Shown one piece after another: positions 1 to 10,894 of a stretch of 64,000 bases of DNA (within the stretch, counting starts at the first letter, position 1; each line of letters opens with the position of its first letter). The translations under genes and the position numbers were made by a program. The DNA lies in the NCBI GenBank assembly GCA_963777515.1, contig CAVZQU010000004.1, positions 248,001-312,000 on the forward strand. Direction: 5' to 3'. Below the pieces are notes generated by a model. It saw only the letters and a program-made list of their open reading frames with translations, was not told the origin of the DNA and did not search any database. The stretch comes from CAVSWT01 sp963777515. GTDB lineage: Bacteria; Bacteroidota; Ignavibacteria; Ignavibacteriales; Ignavibacteriaceae.

Positions 1-2
1 CA

Positions 3-740
3 GCTGGAGGAAGTGATAAGGATGCTGCTAACTCGCTAGTTATTGAAAGTAACGGAAATGTTGTATCAACCGGATACTTTAATCTTAACTTTTCTTTTGA
101 TGGTCAAAATTTTACTTCTGTTGGCAAGCAAGATATTCTACTTTGCAGATTAGGTTCAACAGTTCTTCCTGTAGAACTTTTATCTTTTAAATCCTCTATT
201 TCAAATGGTAACGTGCGTCTCGCCTGGTCTACTGCAACAGAGACAAATAATCTAGGTTTTGCTATTGAAAGAAGTACTGATAAAAAAACATATAATGTTG
301 TTGGTTTTGTTAAAGGAAATGGTACATCAACAAATAAGAATAATTATTCTTTTACTGATGCAGTTGTTTCCAGCTCAAAATGTTATTATAGGTTAAAACA
401 AATAGATTTTGATGGAACTTTCAGCTATTCTTCAGAAATCGAAGTTGATTTAAACCAGCCAGTACAATTTGAAGTTTATCAAAATTATCCCAATCCATTT
501 AATCCGACAACAAGTATCGCTTTTGATTTACCAATAGCTTCAAAGGTTACAATTGTTGTTTATAATAGCATTGGAAAACAGGTCTCCGTAATTGCTAATA
601 AAGAATATTCTGCCGGAAGAAACGAAGTAAAATTTGATGCTTCTAGCTTATCAAGCGGTGTATATATTTATAAACTAAATGCAATTAGTAAAACGGGTTC
701 AGTTTTAAGCAGTATTAAAAAGATGATTTTAATACGTTAA
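3..740 (+). CDS. Secreted protein with T9SS C-terminal sorting domain (5' partial)
   Basis: The reading frame is open from the left edge, so the true start lies outside the window. What remains is the end of a secreted protein. Around positions 165-470 it has the module that begins VELLSFKS and precedes many sorting domains. It ends with a type IX secretion sorting domain of about 85 residues containing NYPNPFNPTT and a basic tail. In this family the domain is recognised by the T9SS translocon and removed or anchored at the surface. The same arrangement ends the protein at 2890-5304. The function of the missing N-terminal part cannot be told. Confidence 0.85.
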   Translation, partial: AGGSDKDAANSLVIESNGNVVSTGYFNLNFSFDGQNFTSVGKQDILLCRLGSTVLPVELLSFKSSISNGNVRLAWSTATETNNLGFAIERSTDKKTYNVVGFVKGNGTSTNKNNYSFTDAVVSSSKCYYRLKQIDFDGTFSYSSEIEVDLNQPVQFEVYQNYPNPFNPTTSIAFDLPIASKVTIVVYNSIGKQVSVIANKEYSAGRNEVKFDASSLSSGVYIYKLNAISKTGSVLSSIKKMILIR

Positions 741-815
741 TTATTAAAAAGGGAAATTACAGTTTAAAGTATTTAAGTGATTTTTTTAAAAGTAGATAAA
801 TTAAATATGATTGAT

Positions 816-843
816 GCGGTTTGCTGTTATAACAGCAAACCGC
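816..843 (+). terminator. Perfect 28-bp palindrome, probable terminator
   Basis: GCGGTTTGCTGTTA is followed directly by its exact reverse complement, 14 bp per arm. A T-rich stretch follows (TTTGCTACTTTTATCTT). It lies between the first sorting-domain gene and the ferredoxin-like gene at 884, which fits an intrinsic terminator. A dimeric operator is the alternative, since the arms meet without a spacer. Confidence 0.6.
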
Positions 844-883
844 TTTGCTACTTTTATCTTAGAAACGTTAATCGGGGAAATAT

Positions 884-2825
884 ATGAAAAACAAAATTCG
901 GATTCTGATTCAATCAATATTCCTGGGTTTAATTGCTTATGTCGCAATACGCCCGGTCTTTGACCCAAATTATCTTGCTGACTTTGAATCATATTGTCCA
1001 TTTGGGGGTTTGTCTTCTTTAGGGAGCAAACTAAATCAGGGCACAATGTCCTGCAATATGAGTGAAACTCAAGTGGTTTTAGGAATTGGCTTACTGATAG
1101 GAGTATTGTTAGTAGGTAAATTATTCTGTAGTTACGCCTGTCCCATTGGTACAGTCAGTGAGTGGCTTGGCAGGTTAGGTGATAAACTTCATGTAAGAAT
1201 AAATATTCCTCAAAAGCTTGATCGTCCGTTACGTTCATTAAAATATTTGCTTTTATTTGCCACACTGTATTTTACGATGACATCCAGCGAGTTGTTTTGC
1301 AAAGAATTTGACCCATATTTTTCATCTGCCAATTTATTTAGTAATAACGATATTGTGCTATACTTTGCAATTCCTGCATTTGCAATTACAATTCTTGGAG
1401 CCGTCTTTTTCAAATTATTTTGGTGTAAATATCTTTGCCCGTTGGGAGCTTTAAGCAATATATTTCTAAATGTTATTGGTGCTGGGACAGTAATAATTTC
1501 ATTTATAATTGCAAATGTTTTAGGAGCTGATTTAAGTTATGTGTGGTTGATTGCCGGGCTTGTTTTAGTCGGCATAGTGAACGAGCTTGGATTTATGCAG
1601 AGCTTTCTTATCACCTGTCCCTAAGATTACAAGGAATGTTGATAATTGTACTGACTGTAATTTTTGTGATACCAAGTGCCCGCAGGATATTAAAATTTCT
1701 CAATATACAAAGATCAATCATATAGACTGTAATTTATGTACCGATTGTGTTTTTTCTTGTCCTAGAAAAAATACTTTAATGGTTAGCAAAAAAAGAAATT
1801 TTAAACATCTTGCACCGGTTACTGTGATTATTTTTATTGCATTAAGTCTCGGTGTAGCCAGTAAAGTTGAATTTACTACCATTGCAGAAAAATGGGGCCA
1901 TCCCAGTGATAGTAATAAATTAGCAATGTATGAACAAACCGGATTAAAGAATGTCAAATGTTACGGTAGTTCAATGTCACTTAAAAACAGTCTTGTTAAA
2001 GTTGATGGTATTTACGGGCTCGATACTTATGCTAAATCTCATACAGTTAAAATCTATTATGATCCTTCCGTAATTTCTGAAAGTAAAGTTAAGGAATCTT
2101 TGTTTACTCCAATTAAACAGGAAATAAGAAGATTTAAACCGGGAACAATAGATTCTTTATCTGTTTGGGAAGCGGGTGTATATGGACTGTTTGACGTGAT
2201 AGACTTTAACAATCTCTTTTATACTTTAAGAGAAGATGAAGGTGTTTTCGGATTTGAAACTCATTTCGGAGAACCTGTATCAACAACAGTTTATTATGAT
2301 GCTTTAAAAACAAATCCATCTAAAATAAAAGATCAAATAGAGAAGGATGAAATAGTAGCAAAAAAAGCAAAAGTTGAAGAGACCCTTGAATTGGATTTTA
2401 AAGTAGAAAATGAAGGTGTGAATAAAGGTTCTATTTCTATAGTTGATTACAAAAAAAGAATCTTTAGAACTTATGATAGAGAATTCAATGGATATAAAAA
2501 ATATTCTGTTGAACAATTATCTGTGTTTATTTTCCCAATGCCCGAAGCAGCTTCACCGCAGCTTAGAAGATATTTTAGTTATCTGACCAGCCATCTTTCA
2601 GTTGATGACGGTATTGTAAGATTATCAACAAGATTTACAAATAAGCCAAGTTGTTTTATTTATTTCGATGAGTCTCAAACAAGTGTTGAAATAATTAAGG
2701 GAGCTTTAACTAAAAAGAAGCTTACTGTTTTTCTCAGTAATGCACAAACAAAAGATGTTGACAATCCATTTCACATAAAGCCCAACGGAATTGTTAAGAA
2801 AGCAGTAGATGTTAAAATTGATTAG
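884..2825 (+). CDS. Membrane-bound 4Fe-4S protein (NapH/YccM-like) with HMA-like C-terminal domains, one frameshift
   Basis: A GGGGAAA ribosome site precedes the ATG. The first part (884 to about 1620) has several membrane segments and two cysteine motifs, CSYACPIG and CKYLCPLG, as in NapH/NosR/YccM-type quinol-linked ferredoxin proteins. After a one-base frameshift between about 1595 and 1622 the frame continues with two ferredoxin clusters of the CxxCxxCxxxCP form (CTDCNFCDTKCP and CNLCTDCVFSCP), one more membrane segment, and two stretches resembling heavy-metal-associated folds, without an obvious CxxC. The likely role is electron transfer from the membrane, perhaps tied to metal handling; that role is inference. 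The break is one extra base, probably a sequencing error. Confidence 0.75.
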
Positions 2826-2889
2826 AAGGATTTGTTCTGAAATTATTTCTAGGTAGTTAATTAATTATTCATTAAAAAGGAGGATGTTG

Positions 2890-5304
2890 ATGAAAAAAAT
2901 CACAACTATTTTCTTGTTCTTATTTTTGTCTTTCGCTGTTTCTGCACAGAATTTTGAGTGGCAATGGCAGAATCCAAAACCGCAGGGTGATGATTTAAAT
3001 GACGTAATTGTTCCTGCAACTGGGGAAGTAATTGCTGTAGGTAAAGCAGGCGTTTGTATGAAAAGTAATGACGGAGGGGAAACTTGGACCGTTAAACATA
3101 TTGATTCTCCAACTAACAGAGAAATAAAAGCAATTACTTTTATTAACGCAACAACAGGTTTTGTTTGTGGAACAGATGGACTTGTAATGAAAACAGAAGA
3201 TGCTGGCGATTCATGGTCACCGGTTGATCCTGGTGGAGTTACGGAAAGTTTTTATGATTTAGAATTTTTTGATGCAGATACAGGGTATGTTGTCGGTGCA
3301 CATGGGGCAATCGTAAAAACAACTGATGGCGGCGCTAATTGGAATTTATCAACTGCCGGCGGTACTAATTACAGTGTGGAAATTAGGGATGCTTCTACAA
3401 TATTTGTAGGTTCTTCTTCATCAACTCTCGGTAGGTTACTTGTCTCAAAAGATTATGGAACTACATGGACAAACGTTACTGATTCTGCAAGTGGATTAGG
3501 ATCTTCCGTGTACGCAATAAGATTCTTGGATGCGAATGTTGGTTATCTTATCAGTATTGGTTTATGGAAAACCACAAACGGCGGCGACAATTGGGTCCCA
3601 AAATCTACCGGCTTGGATGGAATTTTATATGATGTTAAATGTTATGATGCAAATACAGTTTACACTCTTGGACAAAGAGGTATTGTATTCAAATCTACCG
3701 ATGCCGGTGAATCATGGAATGGAACAACAGTTACAACAGAATATTTAAGATCTATCTCTTTCGACGGTAGTAATCTTATAGTATCAGGGGATAACGGTAC
3801 AATTGCGAAAAGTACTGATGACGGTGCAAATTATACTGATAAATTTGAGTTTGTTACACAAGAACTATTGAGAGAAGTTGAATTTATTGATGCAAATACG
3901 GGTTATGCTTGCGGAGGTTCAACTACTACTGCTGATAGTTTAGGGTTTTTATTAAAAACTACAGACGGCGGGGTAACATGGAATATGATGCCGAAAAATT
4001 TCACTTTCCAGGCTTATTCATTTACAATGCCTTCTCCAACTGTATGGTATGTAGGAACAGGTAATAATAAAATATTCAAAACTACTGATGCTGGATCAAC
4101 CTGGGATGAACAAACCGAGCCAATTTCTGGAACAACTCATGATTTCTATGAAATTGCATTTACGGATATAGATAACGGTTATGCAGTTGGCGCATCGGGA
4201 CATATAATCAAGACAACCGATGGCGGTGCTAATTGGAGTGAACTTACAAGTCCTTTTGGAACAAGTACTATTTATGATATGAAAATGTTTAGCCCATCAA
4301 AAGTAATCGCCATAGGAGCAAGTGCTAAAGCTTATATGACTATTGATGGTGGAACAAATTGGGATCCGTTAGATCTTGGCATTGCAGGAACTTATTTTAG
4401 TCTTAAATTCTTAAATGATGCTTTTGGTATTGCCTCAAGTTATAGTTCTCCTTCTCCATCTTTATCTGTTACAAAAGATAGCGGTAAAACCTGGACCCCA
4501 ATGTCGCTTCCATCTGAGTTTGATGCTTTTGCAAGCATCTGGGGGATCGGAATAAAAGATACAAATACAATTTGGGTCAGCGATGTAAACGGCCATATTG
4601 GATATACAACAGATGGTGGAACTTCCTGGAATATTGCAAAATCAGTAACCGCTAACGGTCTCTATGAAATCAGCATAGTAGGTGATAATATGTGGATGGC
4701 CGGAGCAGGTGGAGCTATTATTAAAGGATACAGCAATCCTACAGTTCCTGTTGAATTGACTTCATTCTCTGCTAATATTTTTGATGGCAAAGTTAGTTTA
4801 AGCTGGCAGACATCTACAGAGAAAAATAATTACGGGTTTGAAATTGAGAGAATGCAAAACAATTCATCATGGCAAAAAATCGGATTTGTAAAAGGAAACG
4901 GTACTACAACTAACTCTCAAAGTTATTCCTTTATCGATAAAAGTGTTGACAACGGAATGTTTAGCTATAGACTAAAACAAATTGACTTTGACGGTACGTA
5001 CGAATATTCAAAAGTAGTTGAAGTTAATTTTAACGTTCCCGGTGCTTTTAGTCTTGCACAAAATTATCCTAATCCATTCAATCCTACTACAATGATAAAA
5101 TATAATCTTCCTGAGAAGGCTAATGTAGAATTGAAGGTTTATGATCTTACCGGTCAGGAGGTAATGACACTTGTAAATCAATTCCAGGAAGCTGGGCAGC
5201 ATTTTCTTAATTTCAATGCTGCTGGATTATCAAGTGGTGTTTATTTCTACCGGATTAAAGCCGGAGAATTTTTTGCACAGAAAAAAATGATAGTGCTTAA
5301 ATAA
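2890..5304 (+). CDS. YCF48/BNR-repeat secreted protein with T9SS sorting domain
   Basis: A strong GGAGG at 2879-2883 lies six bases before the ATG at 2890, so this start (MKKITTIFLF) is preferred to the ATG at 2884. A signal peptide ends near AQN. The body is made of about a dozen repeats of the form TTDGGxxW, the YCF48/sialidase Asp-box signature of a beta propeller. The end holds VELTSFSAN, NYPNPFNPTT and a C-terminal sorting domain ending KKMIVLK. It should be exported by type IX secretion as a surface or extracellular protein. The ligand is unknown. It is a paralogue of the gene at 10895, and the TonB locus lies between them. Confidence 0.88.
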   Translation: MKKITTIFLFLFLSFAVSAQNFEWQWQNPKPQGDDLNDVIVPATGEVIAVGKAGVCMKSNDGGETWTVKHIDSPTNREIKAITFINATTGFVCGTDGLVMKTEDAGDSWSPVDPGGVTESFYDLEFFDADTGYVVGAHGAIVKTTDGGANWNLSTAGGTNYSVEIRDASTIFVGSSSSTLGRLLVSKDYGTTWTNVTDSASGLGSSVYAIRFLDANVGYLISIGLWKTTNGGDNWVPKSTGLDGILYDVKCYDANTVYTLGQRGIVFKSTDAGESWNGTTVTTEYLRSISFDGSNLIVSGDNGTIAKSTDDGANYTDKFEFVTQELLREVEFIDANTGYACGGSTTTADSLGFLLKTTDGGVTWNMMPKNFTFQAYSFTMPSPTVWYVGTGNNKIFKTTDAGSTWDEQTEPISGTTHDFYEIAFTDIDNGYAVGASGHIIKTTDGGANWSELTSPFGTSTIYDMKMFSPSKVIAIGASAKAYMTIDGGTNWDPLDLGIAGTYFSLKFLNDAFGIASSYSSPSPSLSVTKDSGKTWTPMSLPSEFDAFASIWGIGIKDTNTIWVSDVNGHIGYTTDGGTSWNIAKSVTANGLYEISIVGDNMWMAGAGGAIIKGYSNPTVPVELTSFSANIFDGKVSLSWQTSTEKNNYGFEIERMQNNSSWQKIGFVKGNGTTTNSQSYSFIDKSVDNGMFSYRLKQIDFDGTYEYSKVVEVNFNVPGAFSLAQNYPNPFNPTTMIKYNLPEKANVELKVYDLTGQEVMTLVNQFQEAGQHFLNFNAAGLSSGVYFYRIKAGEFFAQKKMIVLK

Positions 5305-5313
5305 AATAATTAA

Positions 5314-5416
5314 TGAGGCTGTCTTAATATTTAAGAGTTAGAATTCAGACAAGTAAAACACAATGCGCCCAATCTCAAATTTAGTTTTACTTAAACCTCC
5401 ATCTAAGACAGCCTCA
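5314..5416. mobile_element. 103-bp MITE-like inverted-repeat element
   Basis: TGAGGCTGTCTTA at 5314-5326 is repeated exactly in reverse complement at 5404-5416. A second, inner pair (AAGTAAAAC and GTTTTACTT) is nested inside, so the whole element can fold back. The terminal GAGGCTGTCTTA resembles the ends of several transposase-bearing insertion sequence families. AAT borders the GAGGCTGTC arm on both sides, which may be a short target duplication. It has no coding capacity. It sits in the 149-bp gap between two genes, so it could also act as a terminator. Confidence 0.6.
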
Positions 5417-5453
5417 ATTTTATTTCTGCTAATAAAGTAATTTTTTTGTTTTT

Positions 5454-8120
5454 ATGAAATACGTTTCCGCAGTTTTAATATTTTTATTTGTTATCAACAG
5501 TATTTACGGACAAACTAATACTGGGATTTTTGAGGGGAAAATAACTAGTGATTCTGGTGAACCGCTGCCATATGCAAATGTTATTTTAAAAGAAACTAAT
5601 AACGGATGTGCATCGGATATAAATGGAAAATTTAAAATAATTTCCAAGCCTGGTCTTTTTACGGTTGAAATATCTTATACCGGGTATGAAAAAGTTATCA
5701 CTAAAGTACAAATCTCTTCAAATAAAATTATTGAAGAGAACTTTGCTTTAAAAAGTACTTCTTTTAATATAGGTGGTATCGAAGTTACAGCCAAAAGTGA
5801 TTTTATACCGATAACTCCTGAAACAAAGACTGTTGTTTCTTCAGGAGAGATTGAACATATACAAGCTTCAAGTCTTTATGATGTTTTAAAATTAACTCCT
5901 GGAGTTGAAACTTCAAATCCAACTCTTAATTCAACTGAAAAAGCACAAATTAGAAATGGAGATGCTTTAGGGACTCAAATAATTCTGGACAATATTCCAA
6001 TTACTAATAATGCTAATATGCAGATTGGAATTGGACAATCAACCGCTAACAGCGGAATTGATTTAAGAGCTATACCTGCTGAAAATATAAAAGAAGTAGA
6101 AATTGTAAGAGGAATTCCCTCTGTAAGGTTCGGCGATCTAACAGACGGCTTAATGATAGTTAAAACAAAAGCATCACCTGATCCGCTTCGAGTTAAAATA
6201 AAATACAATCCGCAGTTATATGAAACAAATGTCGGCGGAGGGACTAAACTTGGTGATTGGATTTTAAATGGTAATTTTAATTTAGCTTTATCACGAAGAG
6301 ATATTAGAATAACAGGCGGTGGATATACAAGAATTGCCGCACAATTAACCTTACTGAAAGACGTTGAGGATTACAGTCTAAAAAATATTTTATACTTCAC
6401 CCGCACATTTGATGATTATAAGGAAGTTCCTGGTTATGCTTTAAGAGAAGCATGGTACAACAAAGACATAAATTTAAAATATTCCGGTGAATATACACGT
6501 AGCTTTTCATCGTTACAAAAATTATCGTTTTTATTTTCAGCATCATACACAAAGCAAAATTCATATTACCAGCAGTTGGTCTCAAGAGACAATATCGTAA
6601 TTACAGATCTTCAAGAGGATAATTCAATTGAAGGAAGAATTGTTTTCGGTTCATACTTAGGGCAGAAATATATTAAAGGCGATGTATGGAATATTTATTC
6701 TGATTTAAATTATTCTCTAAGATTATTTACCGGAAACATTCTTCACAGTTTTCTTTTCGGAATTAATTATAGAAATGATTTTAATAAAGGACAGGGGATT
6801 ATTTTTGATCCTTTGTATCCTCCTTCTTTAACAAATACAACTCCGCGTTTAAGAACTTATGATGATATTCCAGCGTATCCGATTTTGAGTTTATATACCG
6901 AAGATAAAATAACAGGGAATTTTATAAAGCCTTTTACATTACAGTTCGGCGTTCGTTATGAATCATATCGCCCGACTGGGATAAACTTTAAAGGACTTTT
7001 AGGTAGAGGAGATTTTATTGAGTCTTATAACGGCAGCTTTTTAAATCCAAGAGTTGCTTTGTCATTCAATCTTTTTGAAAATACTCAATTAAGATTTGGT
7101 TATGGAGTAACATCAAAATCACCTCCGATGGGGATGATTTTTGCGCAACAAAAATATTTTGACGTTGTAGATACTGTTTCAGTTAAAAATCCGTCTTATC
7201 CGGACAGCAATTTTTCAATTATCTCGACGTATATTGAACCTCAAGCAAATGCTACATTAAAGGGATATACTCAGAGAAAATACGAAGCAAGTTTGGATCA
7301 ACAATTTGATTCATTTGGATTTACGGTTACGGGATATGTAAATAAAACTAATAATATGTTTGATGCTCTTAGTCAACCAACAGCATATTTCAAAAAATCT
7401 TTTCCGGATTGGCCCAACCAATCAACTGCTTTTACTAAAGACACTATTCTTGATACGTATAATCAATATGCTAATAACGGATGGGAAAACGTTAGCGGTA
7501 TTGAATTAATTTTAACTACAAAAAGAATTCCTGTCATTAATACTGTGTTTAGATTTGATGCTTCGTACATGTATACTGAAGACGGTAGCGAGAACGGATA
7601 CAATATTTCTTCTTCCAGATATGTTCCGGAATTGGGATTAGACGTTATGCCGATTTATAATTCAATTGAATATTACTACAAAGATTTATTATTGAATTAC
7701 CGGTTTGAAATTCAAGCTAAAGACTTAGGAATTTGGCTGACCTTACATTTACAGCAAAAACTTATTGAGATTAACGGAAGAAGACATTATGGCGATACAT
7801 TGGCAATAGGATATTTTTCTAACACTGGTGAAATGGTGAGAATTCCTTCTGAGAAACAAGCGGACCCTTTGTACACTTCAATTAGAAAAGTTGTTCAGCC
7901 ATTTGAGTTGCTAGAAGAAAATAAGCCAAATAAATGGTTAGTCAATTTGAAAGTAAGCAAATCACTTTGGAAAGGTGCGGCTATATCATTCTATGTTAAT
8001 AATTTTTTCTATAATCAGCCGTTATATAAATTAGCAAGAAGTTCAAGCGCCTCACCAAATTATGAAAGAAGAAATCCGGATATTTTTTACGGCTTGGAAT
8101 TTAGTTCATCTATCTGGTAA
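5454..8120 (+). CDS. TonB-dependent outer-membrane receptor
   Basis: 888 residues. A signal peptide ends at about IYGQ. A carboxypeptidase-regulatory-like (CarboxypepD_reg) domain follows at about residues 24-105 (begins FEGKITSDSGEPLPYANV), then a plug domain at about 125-240 (with the usual VEIVRGIPSVRFGD), and a long beta-barrel ending in aromatic residues (FSSSIW). Such receptors import a bound ligand using TonB energy. The next two genes follow with 6 and 5 bp spacing, giving a three-gene locus of receptor, DUF4876 lipoprotein and barrel. The substrate cannot be read from the sequence. The conserved partner set suggests one dedicated ligand, perhaps a metal chelate or a peptide. Confidence 0.92.
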   Translation: MKYVSAVLIFLFVINSIYGQTNTGIFEGKITSDSGEPLPYANVILKETNNGCASDINGKFKIISKPGLFTVEISYTGYEKVITKVQISSNKIIEENFALKSTSFNIGGIEVTAKSDFIPITPETKTVVSSGEIEHIQASSLYDVLKLTPGVETSNPTLNSTEKAQIRNGDALGTQIILDNIPITNNANMQIGIGQSTANSGIDLRAIPAENIKEVEIVRGIPSVRFGDLTDGLMIVKTKASPDPLRVKIKYNPQLYETNVGGGTKLGDWILNGNFNLALSRRDIRITGGGYTRIAAQLTLLKDVEDYSLKNILYFTRTFDDYKEVPGYALREAWYNKDINLKYSGEYTRSFSSLQKLSFLFSASYTKQNSYYQQLVSRDNIVITDLQEDNSIEGRIVFGSYLGQKYIKGDVWNIYSDLNYSLRLFTGNILHSFLFGINYRNDFNKGQGIIFDPLYPPSLTNTTPRLRTYDDIPAYPILSLYTEDKITGNFIKPFTLQFGVRYESYRPTGINFKGLLGRGDFIESYNGSFLNPRVALSFNLFENTQLRFGYGVTSKSPPMGMIFAQQKYFDVVDTVSVKNPSYPDSNFSIISTYIEPQANATLKGYTQRKYEASLDQQFDSFGFTVTGYVNKTNNMFDALSQPTAYFKKSFPDWPNQSTAFTKDTILDTYNQYANNGWENVSGIELILTTKRIPVINTVFRFDASYMYTEDGSENGYNISSSRYVPELGLDVMPIYNSIEYYYKDLLLNYRFEIQAKDLGIWLTLHLQQKLIEINGRRHYGDTLAIGYFSNTGEMVRIPSEKQADPLYTSIRKVVQPFELLEENKPNKWLVNLKVSKSLWKGAAISFYVNNFFYNQPLYKLARSSSASPNYERRNPDIFYGLEFSSSIW

Positions 8121-8126
8121 AGGTTT

Positions 8127-9329
8127 ATGTCAACATTCAAAATGAAATTTATATACGCAAATAATTTTTTAAGGTTAACAATTTTTATTGCTATAACCTT
8201 GTTTTCATTAAAATGTAATAATCTTGTTGATAATAAGCCTTCGGCAACTGAAAGGGAGGTGACTTTTAAAATTGTTTTGGTAGATGATTCGAATTATATG
8301 CAGACATTATTTGGAACTGACAAAGTTAATAATGCTGCTATTACATTAACTTCTAACATGCTTAGAACAAATTACAATATAACTACAGATTCAAACGGAG
8401 TAGCTGAAATAACAGGAATACCATCTGACACATACTTAATTTCTGCAAAAAGACAGATGACTCCTGAAGAAATGAAAATTATTTCTGGCGTAGAAACAAA
8501 TAATGTTAGGCTGACAAATATTAAGAAAAGAATTATTGAATTAAGTGCAGGTGAAATAACAACTGTAGAAGTGCCGATGGATATTGCTTTATCAGGGTCG
8601 CCATTAGTTATAAGTGAAATATATGCAAGCGGCCCAACAGGAGCCGGCCTTTATTATCACGATAAGTATATTGAAGTGTTTAATCAATCGGATTCGCTAG
8701 TCTATTTAGACAGCATAATGATTGTAAGAGTATATGCAAGTTCATACCTTGGCATAAATTATAGGGATGATCCTTCTTACGTTCATTCAAAAAGTATCTG
8801 GATTTTCCCTGGCACAGGAAAGGATTACCCATTAAATCCAGGAGAATTTGCTCTTTGTGCTGAAGACGCAATTGACCATAGAATGAATGCCCCAAACAGC
8901 GTTGATCTTTCAAAAGCAAATTTTGAATTTTATAAAGATGATGCTCCAGATGTTGATAATCCGGCTGTACCCAATATGATTAAAATTTATCAGGACTCAG
9001 GCAATGATTGGCTTATTGGGGGAGAAAAAGACGCATTGGTTCTCGCTAAGTTAAATGTGTCGGATTTAATTCCATATGGTGATGAGTTTTTAATTCCTTA
9101 TACAAGCATTCTTGATGGAGTAGAATATTTAAAAGATCCAACCAAGTTAAGTGATAAGGTTTTAAATGAATCAATTGATGCCGGAGCAACTGGCGGAATT
9201 CAATTTTATACCGGCAAATCAATGGAAAGAATTTCAATAAGTAATGATGGAAGATTAATACTGAAAGACGACAATAATTCTTCTACGGATTTTAAAATAA
9301 ACGAAGTTCCAACTCCAGGATATTATTAA
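8127..9329 (+). CDS. DUF4876-type surface lipoprotein
   Basis: 400 residues. The N-terminus has a hydrophobic stretch ending in a lipobox-like LFSLKC, so it is probably a lipoprotein with the mature Cys near residue 30. The central part holds LVISEIYASGPTG followed by YYHDKYIEVFNQSDSLVYLD, the pattern I associate with DUF4876, a Bacteroidota family encoded next to TonB receptors. An early carboxypeptidase-regulatory-like segment is likely (about residues 45-150). It starts 6 bp after the receptor stop. A role as surface-exposed ligand-binding partner of the receptor is inferred from position. ATG 8142 is an alternative start. Confidence 0.7.
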   Translation: MSTFKMKFIYANNFLRLTIFIAITLFSLKCNNLVDNKPSATEREVTFKIVLVDDSNYMQTLFGTDKVNNAAITLTSNMLRTNYNITTDSNGVAEITGIPSDTYLISAKRQMTPEEMKIISGVETNNVRLTNIKKRIIELSAGEITTVEVPMDIALSGSPLVISEIYASGPTGAGLYYHDKYIEVFNQSDSLVYLDSIMIVRVYASSYLGINYRDDPSYVHSKSIWIFPGTGKDYPLNPGEFALCAEDAIDHRMNAPNSVDLSKANFEFYKDDAPDVDNPAVPNMIKIYQDSGNDWLIGGEKDALVLAKLNVSDLIPYGDEFLIPYTSILDGVEYLKDPTKLSDKVLNESIDAGATGGIQFYTGKSMERISISNDGRLILKDDNNSSTDFKINEVPTPGYY

Positions 9330-9334
9330 AGCTC

Positions 9335-10858
9335 ATGAAAAAATTTGTACTAGTTGTAATTGCTTTATTCTTAACATTAAATATTAAGATTTTCTGTCAG
9401 AAAGATTTTGAATACGAATATCCGTTTGAACTGATTTTCAAAAATCTTGACAGAGTTAATTCTTATTATGTTGGAAATAATCCAGCGAATCTTTTTGAAG
9501 ATAAGGAAGAAGAGTTATTAACAATTCATTCCCTGTATAATTCTACAAGTGGAGATTTTAAAAGAGCTATTGATCCTGGCGAAATAAATAATTATCAGCT
9601 TGGCGCATATGGTAAAAAAAGTATCAGCAGCACACAAATTTTTAAAGGAAGTTTTGGATTTCAGCGAACCGAATATAATGATTGGCAGTGGTTGTTTACT
9701 AAAGACTATTCAAGTGGAAATCCTTTTTTAATAGGAAATACTACGACCGGTAATTCTAGATTTAACGGAATAATTATGAGTTCTGAATACTGCAATAAAA
9801 TTACAGAAGACTTTTCTGTAGGGGCAGCATTAAGATATGCTGTTGATGAAGGATTAAAGGAAATTACGCCAAAACCTAGTTTCAAAGCATCGTGAATTAA
9901 ATTTTAAGTTTGGTGGCGGATACACTATAAATAAAGAAATGTCTGCCGGTATTGTATTAAACGTTTATGATAATTATGAAAAAATTAATTATAGTCAGGA
10001 TGATGAAGCTGTAAATCAGGAAGTTGTAATTATAAAATTTAGGGGTTTTGATTTCCCGAATGTTTTTACTAAAAAAGATGAAACCAGGTATTCATACAAC
10101 AATGGATATTTTGGTGATTTAACTTTTCAGTATGAACTTGAAAATTTAATTTCAATTTCTGCTTATGCAGGTGGTGGTTTTCAAAAAACAATGATTAAGG
10201 ATAATGCTAATAAACCATCTCCTGACGGCTTTTGGAAAGATAATGTTTACAGAGGAGGCATTTACGCTGTTAGCAATGCGTTTGAAAAACTAAAGCTTGG
10301 GTTTGCTTATAAAATTTCTAACAATAATTCGTGGGCTTCAAATCCAGACTATCAATCTACTTATATGGAAAATCTGTGGACTGATAATTCTTTTCTTTTA
10401 GGAGCACAATATCCTTTTACTGAACAAATAAATATTGGGCTTGAAACAGGAATAGATTTTTTCAAGAGGAATGATGACGATTACTATAGCCATGTTTTTT
10501 CTAACTCTCGATTTAATAATTTAAAAGCAAGTTTAGGGCTTCGAATATAAATTTAATGATTGTGTCTCCACTATGCTTGGCTTATGGATATTTAAATCAG
10601 ACAATAAGTAATTCAAATCTTAATTATACTGAACAGTCTGATTACTTTACCAAATACAGAATTTTTGATTTGCTTTTTTATCAAACAAATTATAATCAGC
10701 ATAATTTAACATTGATTGCTAAAATTAGCTCCGAAGCAGTGGGGAGTTTTAATATCTTCATAAATTATTCAGCAGCAAAAGCTAATAATTTTAACAACGG
10801 GAATGATATAAGAAAAAATTTCCAAACAGGAATTGAGTATAAAATAAAAGCATATTAA
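9335..10858 (+). CDS. DUF6850-type outer-membrane beta-barrel protein, frameshifted
   Basis: Three consecutive frames together give one protein of about 500 residues with a signal peptide (MKKFVLVVIALFLTLNIKIF). The rest has the alternating aromatic pattern of a beta-barrel. The first break lies near 9885, where removing one T from AGTTTCA gives a continuous PSSKHRELNFKFGGGYTI. The second break is near 10545-10590 and needs two extra bases removed. It is the third gene of the receptor-DUF4876 locus, and the DUF6850 family is its usual companion. I rely on context and the barrel pattern for that name. The breaks are probably sequencing errors. Confidence 0.6.
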
Positions 10859-10894
10859 TTATTAAAGAAATTAAATAACAACCGGATAAGAAAT

